In this document: positions 55,989 to 64,000 of the stretch, one piece after another
Layout: the number at the start of each line of letters is the position of its first letter
How positions within the stretch are numbered: the first letter of the stretch is position 1
NCBI RefSeq assembly: GCF_000003815.2
Contig: NC_049984.1
Location: 26,891,863-26,955,862 of the forward strand
DNA from: Branchiostoma floridae
Lineage: Eukaryota > Chordata > Leptocardii > Amphioxiformes > Branchiostomatidae
Length of the DNA stretch: 64,000 bases
Direction of reading: 5' to 3'
Notes under the pieces: generated by a model
Told to the model about the DNA's origin: nothing
Databases searched by the model: none
The model's input: the letters and a program-made list of their open reading frames with translations, nothing else
Program-made: the position numbers and the translations under genes

Positions 55989-57450
55989 GAATCAGAGAAG
56001 TGGAAGTTGAGAACACATATCACCGGTGTTGTCGTACATACACTGGGAGTTAGGTACGCCTTTATCGACAACCTGCGGCGGCCTCATGGCAGCAGCCTAA
56101 CCTTTACGGTGTTGCTGGCGACCTTGAGGACAGTTGCAAACTTTTAAGTTAAAAGGTAAATAGACCAAATCATACATAACCATTCACCATTATTAGCAAC
56201 CCTCTTGCTTATGGTGATGGATTCCAATTTTCGAATCATCAGTTGCACTTGCTTTCTTTTTATTATTACTGTGTTAAAAGAAATTGTAACCATGACATCA
56301 CATCCGTCTGACAATATGACGGTACATAATGTTTCATTTTCCCCACAGAGCTACAATGTTTTATTTACCGCAGAGCTACGTTATGTTGCTATCGTATCAA
56401 CACGCTGTTCGCATGAACAGGAAAGTCAGCGGGGGCGAGCGCAGCCAGCGTTCACTGGCCGGATGTGTGATAATTCCGCTAACACTTTTCATCAAAGGAA
56501 TTAACTAGGTTTGCCCCGCCCGGCATAAGTGTCAGCCACCAGAGGTTTGGCCCACATGGAAGAGTAACAGGTTCTAGCAACCATACATAAATAGTAATAA
56601 AATATATATACTTTTTCCATTAGGAGGGAATGCAAGAATCAGTTCGTGTTTGCCTTTCTAGGATTACTTGTGCTGAGAGGTATATTCCAGGAGGTGAGTA
56701 CACATTTGTGATCTGTACATGTAATACTATTCACAACTCCTGAGTCATTATCTCTGCTATCCCTTGTCTTGAGTGTTGTTTGAGCATTTACAGCACTACG
56801 TATTTCCTCATTTCAATTGCAGGTGCAAGTCGGATATTTGTTTGTGGGACGTACACAAGAGGACGTTGACCAGTTATTCAGCAGGGTTGCTGAAAAACTC
56901 GAACATCGAAAAGTCCTTCCCCAACGTCGAGGGGGAGGAATTGGACGCAGTCTTGGATATCAAGGACTACATAGGGGATGTGTACAACTGGTTGGAGCAG
57001 TACAGCTGCCCACATGCCTGTTTCACAAAGGGGCTTGATAACAAGCTAATTGTTGAATATAAGGTACGTACTTTCCTTCACTTTTGCATTGCATTGCCTG
57101 TTGAATTTGTTTATGTATCGGATTTGCTCTTATTCTAGTGACATAAACAAAGCCGTTTCTTTTCATATCGGCCCTGATGTCATGATACTACATGTACTTG
57201 CTACTTAGTAAAAGTAAATATAGGAAACCTTATCTACTATGCGAATGTTTAATTGTATATGAAATGTTTCTGTTTGCAGAATGCTGAGTCTATGGCACGG
57301 CATCGTGACCTTAAGTGCATGGGACAGGAAGACGTTGCCTCTTTCCTGAAGCACGTCATGTACGAGCTGGTGTCGCACACATTGTTTTCAAGGAGAAACA
57401 GGAACATACTGATGCGTATCTCTCAAGAATGCAAGAAGGAGAAAATATAA
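55989..57450 (+). pseudogene. DUF7869-type multi-exon gene
   Basis: Exons with GT-AG borders: 55989 to about 56147 (KLRTHITGVVVHTLGVRYAF, FTVLLATLRTVANF), 56624-56693 (RECKNQFVFAFLGLLVLRGI), 56823-57063 (VQVGYLFVGRTQEDVDQLFS), and 57280-57450 (NAESMARHRDLKCMGQEDVA, stop 57448). The order HITGVVVH, then N-KN-FVFAFLxLLVxxGIF, then VGHTHEDVDQxFSR, is that of DUF7869 proteins, which include a DDE-like arrangement of acidic residues. Exon 3 needs one frameshift after KLE to reach DAVLDIKDYIGDVYNWLEQY. HTH is changed to RTQ. The first exon lacks a clear donor. It is therefore a recently decayed copy. The Ulp1-like fragment just upstream may belong to the same mobile element. Confidence 0.65.
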
Positions 57451-58190
57451 AGGCTATCTTTATGGCCATCTCTTAAAGATGATGTGCATTGTATATTCTA
57501 AGGAGCATTGGAGTTCCCTCTTGGAAGTGTTATTCAGACTGATCCTCTTTGATTTGTTGTGTGTTTGTTGAACCACTAGTATTTTTTTTTCAAAACGAGT
57601 ATGTTTAATGCTTATAGGTTTTAATCCATTGTAGGCACAATCAATTCTCGAAGGAAAATTTCAAAAAAGTCTTTATACTGTATTTGGCCTGTAAATCTGT
57701 ACCACCTCCACAAGGCCATCTTTCATTTGCAAATGGTGATGTTTGTTTTATAAATTATTTATAAATATATGTTTGTTTTATATATTATATATAAAAAGAT
57801 TGTTTTAAATATTATATATACATTTGTATCACTCCCATAGCTTCATCCTGGCAAGTTCCACATGACAATTGTTGTAAGCTCTAAAAAGTCATTGATAAAT
57901 GACCAGGCACAGCGTTGGAACCAAATGGGTGCGGCTTCATTAGCTGTAACCAATGATACTGAGTTGTCATATCTTGCTATAGATGTATCATACATTGCAT
58001 CCTACTAGAGCAAAGAACTGGCTTGCACTTAGACTTCATGTCACCTTATTAATAACAGTAGGTACATGTCACCTTATCAATAACAGTAGGTAATTGTAAA
58101 ACAATTACTCATTTTGCTTAGTTACGCAATCAATTTATTCATTTTTTTTTTGTAACTACGATCACTATATCATTTCCCCGCCCATAATAG
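57451..58190. other. Spacer with AT-rich tandem words
   Basis: Contains about three copies of a TTTGTTTTATATATTATATA unit at about 57745-57830 and a 28-bp tandem pair at 58037-58092. No coding signal. Confidence 0.5.
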
Positions 58191-58313
58191 TACATACGGA
58201 AGTTCGACCAGCGGCTGTCCACCATGGAGGCCAAAATCGATATATTGCCCGCGGTAGAGGCGAAACTCGACAAGTTGTGCGCCATGGTGAAGAAGCCTAG
58301 GGATCGGACTAAG
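58191..58313 (+). pseudogene. Coil exon A paralogue
   Basis: Encodes IRKFDQRLSTMEAKIDILPA then VEAKLDKLCAMVKKPRDRTK, with a GTAACT donor. The last 20 bases of the preceding intron (ATTTCCCCGCCCATAATAG) match those before 53596 (ATTTTCCCGCCCTCAATAG). The duplication therefore includes intron sequence and is a genomic repeat. The downstream exons differ from those at 53.9-54.6 kb. Confidence 0.6.
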
Positions 58314-58537
58314 GTAACTTTCGCGGAGAAGCTGGAACAACAAATCTAAAGAAGCGCCTGCTCTCGGACGACGAGTATATCATCCGACACACCCGCAGAC
58401 AGGTGGGTGGAAGGAGAGTCCATCCAGCGTTGACATAATGTATGGGATGAGCCCGGGCCGGTACCCGGAGTAGGACGTACGAGTGAACCCGAGAAGAACG
58501 AACACTCCCCGTAGAGGCAGGCGCAAGACCGAGACAA

Positions 58538-58771
58538 ATGGACGCTCGTCCTGGTGGAATAAACGCTGTGCCTGTACAAATGAACGCTGGTCCAGGTGGA
58601 ATAAACACTGTGCCTATACAGATGGACGCTGTTCCGGTCGCAATGAACGCTGTTCCGGTACGGACGGATGCTGGTCGGGTAGAAGCGAACGCCGGTCCTG
58701 TCCAAGCCCGGTCCTGGACCCTGCCCAGCCTCGAACCTGGACAGTTCGAAATGACTCTGGTCCAAAATTAG
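58538..58771 (+). CDS. ORF of seven-residue NAVPVQM repeats
   Basis: From ATG 58538 the frame consists of eight degenerate heptads such as NAVPVQM, NAGPGGI and NTVPIQM (21-bp DNA period). It then leaves the repeat with PSLEPGQFEMTLVQN and TAG. The non-repetitive C-terminus supports this frame over the two alternatives, which are Arg/Cys and Tyr/Thr-rich. Function unknown. Confidence 0.4.
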   Translation: MDARPGGINAVPVQMNAGPGGINTVPIQMDAVPVAMNAVPVRTDAGRVEANAGPVQARSWTLPSLEPGQFEMTLVQN

Positions 58772-59084
58772 AATAGCACCGACAACTGTATTAGCGTAGG
58801 GAAATATAGAGTGGGGTACCCGGAGTGTATATAGGATAGGTCACTCCCAGGGGTTCGCAACCCTGCTCCACCAAGTCAAAGGTCAGCTCATGTTAGGAAA
58901 ATCCCACATAGGTAAGTTCTAGTTAAGTTATTTTCATTGTTACTAACCTTGATCGTATCACTACGGCTTTTCTAGTTGTATTAGGATTAATGTTTTACAA
59001 ATGATTTGCCTTATCTTGTCTTGTCTTAGTTGAATTTGCGTTATTATTTGCCGATTCTTGCTATGTCACTACGGGGTTTCCCCC

Positions 59085-59156
59085 CAGGGTTCTTTGAAAA
59101 ACGCCTGTCAGGCGACATGTATCCCTGGATAAATAAAAATAAACAAACAAACTAGT
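59085..59156 (+). repeat. LINE 3' tail (hairpin plus AATAAA-rich end)
   Basis: A small hairpin (CGCCTGTCAGGCG) is followed by ATGTATCCCTGGATAAATAA and then AATAAACAAACAAAC. This is the typical 3' end of CR1/Jockey-clade LINEs. No open reverse transcriptase lies just upstream, so it is a severely 5'-truncated insertion. Confidence 0.45.
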
Positions 59157-59945
59157 TTTAGGAGTAAGTGATAACCGGCACGTACGCGCCTGCTGGGCAC
59201 TGGTTACCTTTCCCTCGCCGGTATCACGGGATATCAGTGTTGAAACCCGTTCTAGCATGCCTTTTTCTTCCTGAAGGTTGTTGTTGTGTTGTTGGCGGGA
59301 GGCCTTGTAACAGTGCAGCACTCTGTTGCTGAGACTAGATTGACTGACGCACTTGCGTGAATTATTGTAAGGAAGTAAATGAGTAGTTACTGTAGTCAGA
59401 ATTCTCGATTGGTACCTATAGCCGCATCCGTAGCCGTGGGGAGTGCTCCAGTTCGTACCCCTTAGGAACTGCAGCACTTGATATTCTTCCGCCCAAAGTA
59501 CTCCGCGGGACTACGTTAAAACTATCGATTTGTAGGCAGGAGTAGCCCCGGCACGAAGTAATCTTGCTATCCCCCTGACCTACTTTGTGGGTTGGCTATA
59601 GGGTGGGTTATTCCCCGTTCCACACCTTTTCCTTTCGGATTCTACGAAGGTGGCCATCCGGGTTTACCGTAACGCGACTTCTGTCCCGTTTGATGGCAGA
59701 AACTGTAGGCATAGCCGTCTACCCCGCAGATAATCCCGTGCCAAAGGACACGGAAAGAATTAACGTCCCTTAGAGAGATCCGTTCTCGTGGTAGGTGGTG
59801 CGTATAAAATACTGATCGTTCCTGTTGTTATCTCAAGGCCATCCAATGTTGCGATGTCTGTGATGATTTGGCCTTTCACTCCAGTCTACACAGCAGTTGA
59901 TGGCTCTAGAGACCGTCAGAGGACAGACAACTTCTGGCAACCTTA
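59157..59945. other. Unassigned sequence
   Basis: GC-richer than its surroundings, with open frames on both strands (for example 59585-59773) but no recognised domain. It may be another transposon interior. Confidence 0.3.
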
Positions 59946-59949
59946 CATC

Positions 59950-60265
59950 TATACACCCAGAACAGTTGCGAGTCTGCAAATGCTCTCTTGAAAAGATGGC
60001 AGTCATTTTTACCGCACGTGTTAGACAAGATCATTCAGACCATCAGAAAACTAGTTTCCTGCCAAGAGGAACAAATAGTCCTGGCATATCTAGACACGCC
60101 TGATAAATGGGAAGTGAGGCACGAAGTCCTTAAAAGGGAACCAAATTGGTTGCTACAATCAGATACGACAAACAGGGAAGACAGCAAGAAACGACTGCTG
60201 TTCATGGGGATACCACAACATAACATTACTAATAACAGCACAATAAGTGACAAATCAATTGGAGA
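59950..60265 (+). pseudogene. MULE/FAR1-like block, copy interrupted by a Tc1-like element
   Basis: Homologous to 26879-27190: the DNA start CTATACACCCAGAACAGTTG is identical, and the frame reads IIQTIRKLVSCQEEQIVLAY and DKWEVRHEVLKREPNWLLQ. It breaks at 60265, and homology to the other copy resumes at 61500 (GATTTGCAAGAACCAGAGGT) and extends to about 61620. Copy number is therefore at least two within 34 kb. Confidence 0.7.
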
Positions 60266-60267
60266 TA

Positions 60268-61497
60268 AACTCGGCACAAAAAGTTCGGAATATCAACTTT
60301 ATTATATTCGATTTCCGTTATTTCTGCATAGATTTTGATGTATCATATATCAATAGAAAGCTTGTGTGATTCCCTTTCCTATGATATCAAACTTGTTATC
60401 ATGCAAACTCATGAAACGAGCACCAGGCCTGCTTACGTGAATGGGTCACGAAAAAAAGTGCCCAAATTTCCCTGTTTCTGTTCAACGCTGTATCATCCTG
60501 TTGGTATTGGCGCGTGTCAGTGATTCAATCAAACCTCTTTTCACGTCACGTTTGGTATACAGAACATCCATGTTTGCTTTAGCACATTTGAGCAGAGTAT
60601 ATCTGCCCTTTGGGCAGTTGGATGGCATGAAGGCGGCAAGGAGAACCGCTCGCAGACATGGCAAGAGTAACGTTCAGCGCTTGGTGGTGGGGGCAGCGTC
60701 ATGGTGTGAGGCGGTATAACCACCATAGGAAAAACAAGACTTGTCATCATTCCAGGCAGCCTCAATGTGGTGAGATATAGGGACACCATCCTCCATCCAG
60801 TCGCAGTGTCCTACCTCTTCAGTATTGGGCATTACAATAGTCCACACAGAGCAAGGACCATTGCAGACTACCTCTAGGATGCTGAAGTACAGTCTTAGGA
60901 TGGAATAACCTTCCTACGGCTTATGGCTATCAGTCGATGGAACACCCCTTGGTTCAAATTGTTTGCTTGATGAATAATAGTGGCTTTGATTGACATGTCC
61001 TGTTTATTCAACTTGCCTTCGGAAATTCACAAGTCAATACCAAGGGAGAAGATGAGCTGAATTGAGTGTTTGACTTTAGTAGGGTAATTTCGGCACTTTA
61101 TTTTTGTGATCCCTGTACGTAAGCAGGCCCGGTACTCGTTCCATGAGCTTACAATCATGGGTAATGGGTACTCAGATATTATAAAAATAGACATGGATGT
61201 TCTGTATAACAAAAGTTACGTTAAAAAAGGATTGATTGAATCATTGTCACCCGCGGTAGTAACAACCGGGCGATACAGTGTTTAACAGAAGCGGGGAAAT
61301 TTGGGCACTTTTTGGTGACCCACTCACGTTTGCAGGCCTAGTGCGTGTTCCATGAGTTAACAATGATAATGAGTTTGATACCATTGGAAAGAAAATCAAA
61401 CAAGCGTTCTATAGATGTATAATACATGACAATTGATGCAGAAACAACAGAAATATGATCAACCGAAGTTGATATTCCAAACTTTTTGTGCTGAGTT
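60268..61497 (+). mobile_element. 1230-bp Tc1/mariner-like element, TA target duplication
   Basis: The terminal inverted repeats start AACTCGGCACAAAAAGTTCG on the left and AACTCAGCACAAAAAGTTTG on the inverted right. They extend about 300 bp (to about 60575 and from about 61190). TA is present on both sides (60266-60267 and 61498-61499). The interior has remnants of a Tc1-type DDE transposase: GGSVMV, a stop in place of Trp (TGA 60707-60709), GGITTIGKTRLVIIPGSL, NSPHRARTIADYL and YQSMEHPLVQ (SPDLNPIEHLW region). N-terminal domains and first catalytic Asp are missing, so it is non-autonomous. A second, shorter copy of terminal-repeat-like sequence at about 61080-61190 suggests internal rearrangement. 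Confidence 0.85.
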
Positions 61498-61619
61498 TAG
61501 ATTTGCAAGAACCAGAGGTAACATCACTGGTAGACAGTGCACAAAGTGAGGCAGAGATATCATCGGAAGAAGAGAACTATGAAATTTGGGATACAGTATT
61601 TCAACTTACTAAAACGGGC

Positions 61620-62345
61620 TAATATCTCTAGACCATTATAAAAGCTACTTTAGCAAAGGCAAAACACATTGTGGCAGCAGGGCAGGTTAGAAAGGGCTTC
61701 AGCGGGACAAAAAAAAACGATTCGTAGCAAGCCAAACATCTAAAATTCCACATTATGTCGAAGAAACAAGAACAGTGGGGGGAGGGGGGGCGTTCAAGTG
61801 TGACTGCACATTCTGTGCGCACACACTTGTGTCAGCCTTTGACTGCAACTACCTTAAAGTGTACATTGGCAATCTCATAAAAAAAGGAATTACTACCAAA
61901 TCCGCACCCCTTTGCTCAGGTAAAGCCTCAAATCCTGGGAAAATGAAACCAGTCACCAGAAAGAGAAGACTAAATTCGCCAACAAGATCAAACCAACAAC
62001 TTGAACAAACAGTACAAAAAAGACCTCAATAACTGGTCATTCCCCAATAACATGGCTCTCCCACAGTGCCCCTTGTGAAATTCTTGACATCACAAATTGT
62101 AGGGCCAAACTATGTGCAGGATGTAAGCAACTGTTTTCAAAAGTGAAACCTCCATACGGAGTTATTCTTCTCCACTTTGAGACCGATTTTAAAAAGGGAA
62201 CATAGCACCCTCAGGGAATAGGTACTACCATTTAGATCTTACAATGTGAGCCACGAGGCTGCCTATTTAGACCAAATGATGGCCGAGTAATTTAGTCAAG
62301 ACGTTTTGTTTTTAAAACATCCCGGGTTTTATGTAAGATGACGTT
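61620..62345 (+). pseudogene. Unrecognised transposon protein remnant with Cys motif
   Basis: Scattered frames read KSAPLCSGKASNPGKMKPVT (61895 on), then KLCAGCKQLFSKVKPPYGVI and LLHFETDFKKG (about 62108-62200). A C-xx-C motif followed by a hydrophobic strand and a basic segment suggests a small zinc-binding module of a transposon protein. Frameshifts are several. Confidence 0.35.
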
Positions 62346-62359
62346 AAGTCCTTTGCAGG

Positions 62360-62704
62360 ATGAATATTCGCTTAGGTATACATATATACAGTGAACTGCT
62401 TTGTAAGATTGTCAAGCTAGCAACATCAGAGATAAAAGGAGAGGAAGATACAGAGGCTATAGTTCTCCTATTGACACTGTTTAATGAGGCACTACAATCT
62501 ATTACCCAAAACAAATCCTATATTTTCAACCCTAAAGGATTCAAGTGTGATGAAGGGGGTGCCATTGGGTTGCTCTTTTAGGGGTTTTGGTACCGCGGGT
62601 AATAGAGTGTCATGTACATTTCATTACATGCAGTCTGTATATCTTCATGCCAGACGTCTGGGTCGTAAGAAGGATAAAGAAAAATTTAAAGAGCAACAGA
62701 GCTG
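62360..62704 (+). pseudogene. MULE-like transposase core, frameshifted
   Basis: Frame one reads LLLTLFNEALQSITQNKSYI then FNPKGFKCDEGGAIGL and stops at 62581. The next frame reads RGFGTAGNRVSCTFHYMQSV and YLHARRLGRKKDKEKFKEQ. The pattern NPxGFxCDExGA...VFG...RVxSCxFHxxQSV is that of a MULE-type catalytic core (Asp, then C-x2-H). One frameshift lies near 62575. It may be the upstream part of the transposase whose tail is seen at 26.9 and 59.95 kb. Confidence 0.55.
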
Positions 62705-63154
62705 AAAAACAATTCTTCAACAAGAGGATATTTTTAAGTCTATTGTAGACTTACCTCACGCTACAGAAAATCCGCCTCTTGTTATTTTTCTCCGGTCCCA
62801 GTAGCGCACGGGAAGCACCAGTCTTTCTCCATCTCTGTATCGGACAAGACATGGCCGACCTCGAGAATCCCCGACATTCGGAGTAATTCCCATTGTTTTA
62901 AAGCCTTGTGGAAAAGCAACTAAGTAATTTTTTGGCAGTCAAATGGCTTTCTACATTCTGTCCAGGGGCTGTAGTATGATAATTGATATACGTTACGCAC
63001 ACTTTGTAACCTTGACGCCATGACGCCAAAATCCAGATTCTCAACACTTCCAACCATGCCTCACAAAGCATTACATTTTTTGAGATGTATACCACTTGAT
63101 ATCCCATCTTATAGGTTCCATACGTATTGACAACCTGCATATTGTGACCTTGTA

Positions 63155-63293
63155 CAGGAGGAGGACGAACTGAAAAAGGTCAGAAGAGTTGAACGAAGAG
63201 CAGGCAAAGTGTGAGCTGCTCGAAAGCAGGGTAAAGGCAGATGAAGAGGTATCCGCTGAGATCCTCTTCGGCTTGGAAAAAGCGAAGGCAAAT
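63155..63293 (+). CDS. Terminal coiled-coil exon, unknown gene
   Basis: After TTGTACAG the sequence encodes EEDELKK and, after one frame change, ELNEEQAKCELLESRVKADE and VSAEILFGLEKAKAN with TGA. It is analogous to the exon at 41183-41350 in position (terminal), charge and helicity. Confidence 0.4.
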
Positions 63294-63494
63294 TGATACA
63301 AGTCTTCGTTGTTTTCCACCCTATGAATTTGCACAGTTTATGTGACGGAGAGATCTGGGATGTTTCCTAACAGGCTGTTCATTAATGTTACCTGTGTTGA
63401 AGGGGGAAGTGGCTTTGAAGACAAAAAGATGTCACAAAATGGAAGAACGCCGTTGTGTCACAATTACAAGCAAGATCGTTTCTAAAGACCCCCC

Positions 63495-63625
63495 TCATTC
63501 AAACACAAGAGGATGCCAGGGCAACAAACGCAGCTCTTAACACATCAGGAACAGCACCGGCAGACCTGCAGGCCAGTGGATGTAGCTCGGACTCCTTCAA
63601 CATCCCAAGTCCAAGTTTTATAGTA
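63495..63625 (+). pseudogene. Unknown exon (ADLQASG family), copy 2
   Basis: The frame reads TQEDARATNAALNTSGTAPA then DLQASGCSSDSFNIPSPS. It aligns with 31806-31924, which has a GTGAGC donor; here the equivalent position has lost the donor and the frame runs on to TATAG. Likely a decayed copy. Confidence 0.5.
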
Positions 63626-63902
63626 AATGTAAATGTAAGGAAATATGATGTTTTGGCATGCACACTAATACTATAGACCATAAGATGAGAAACTACCATT
63701 ATGGTAATGATTGGTGTTCGATAATATATAAACATAGAATAATTCTTGATATAAAATATTGTCTTCCATCACAACATTGCAAAAACTCATGAACTCAGTG
63801 ACGTCTGACTGAGCAAGAATTCACTTTGAAACCAAAACATTATTGATCTGTTAAATTGAAGGTTAAAACCTGCGATGTTGGGGAAACACACAATTACATT
63901 CC

Positions 63903-64000
63903 ATCTAGGCTGCTCAATATTGTTCTGATCCCCATCATTAAAAAACAGAATGGTAACGTGACAGATAATTACAGACCAATAGCGGTTTCCAGTCCGATTT
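63903..64000 (+). pseudogene. LINE reverse transcriptase start, runs off the window
   Basis: The frame reads LLNIVLIPIIKKQNGNVTDN then YRPIAVSSPI. It is the conserved N-terminal reverse transcriptase block of Jockey/CR1-type LINEs (xLIPIxKKxxxxxxxNYRPIAxSS). It is open to the window edge, so its state cannot be judged. Confidence 0.8.

Noticed and set aside
58538..58771. Antifreeze- or silk-like structural protein
   Set aside because: The heptads are degenerate and only eight long; there is no signal peptide and no known repeat consensus.
59157..59600. tRNA or 5S-like gene in the GC-richer stretch
   Set aside because: No cloverleaf or A/B-box pair could be traced.

Overview
This window looks like a metazoan nuclear genome, most probably an invertebrate deuterostome such as amphioxus (Branchiostoma). 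That assignment is inference: it rests on GT-AG introns, long AT-rich spacers, minisatellites, and a dense mix of DNA transposon superfamilies, Helitron, LINE and BEL/Pao remnants. No single-copy host gene, tRNA or rRNA was recognised. Three gaps are present (22688-22787 and 45695-45794, 100 N each; 51111-52051, 941 N).

Layout. 1-5.3 kb: small exons of unknown repeat genes, then PIF/Harbinger-like and Merlin/IS1595-like transposase pieces and half a C2H2 finger. 5.3-6.6 kb: a hAT-like transposase remnant split by a 612-bp element with 8-bp target duplications that carries a RecQ-helicase-like fragment. 7.0-9.8 kb: a multi-exon DSPGH-type (Kolobok/IS4EU-like) transposase gene, followed at 9.8-11.6 kb by exons of another repeat gene. 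12.0-16.2 kb: a Helitron block with a rolling-circle Rep domain, an RPA-like gene broken by a 47-bp tandem duplication, and a 347-bp tandem array. 17.2-18.4 kb: a TIR element containing a nested 426-bp hAT-type MITE. 19.8-20.8 kb: exons with a ParB-like motif and a 22-bp minisatellite. 21.8-25.7 kb: a foldback-like composite with two related minisatellite arrays in opposite orientation around a dead LINE.

25.7-31.2 kb: transposase remnants, a BEL/Pao gag, a second DSPG-type fragment, a DUF7869-type fragment, and a 402-bp unit present three times in tandem. 31.8-44.1 kb: scattered exons (USP-like, CACTA-like, MULE, LINE), a 46-bp minisatellite and paired repeat copies. 45.5-50.4 kb: more unrecognised repeat-gene exons, short tandem repeats and a perfect hairpin. 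52-59.2 kb: a compact multi-exon unknown gene with a paralogous first exon 4.6 kb away, a Ulp1-like fragment, a multi-exon DUF7869-type gene, a 7-residue repeat ORF and a LINE 3' tail. 59.9-61.6 kb: a transposase-like repeat interrupted by a 1230-bp Tc1/mariner-like element; a homologous uninterrupted copy lies at 26.9-27.3 kb. 61.8-64 kb: MULE-like remnants, small exons and the start of a LINE reverse transcriptase running off the end.

The genes do not form a cooperating pathway. They are overlapping generations of mobile DNA, many inserted into each other. The more unusual items are the helicase-fragment-bearing MITE, the foldback composite, the Helitron Rep/RPA pair, the ParB-like exons and the unrecognised repeat-gene families that occur two or more times.
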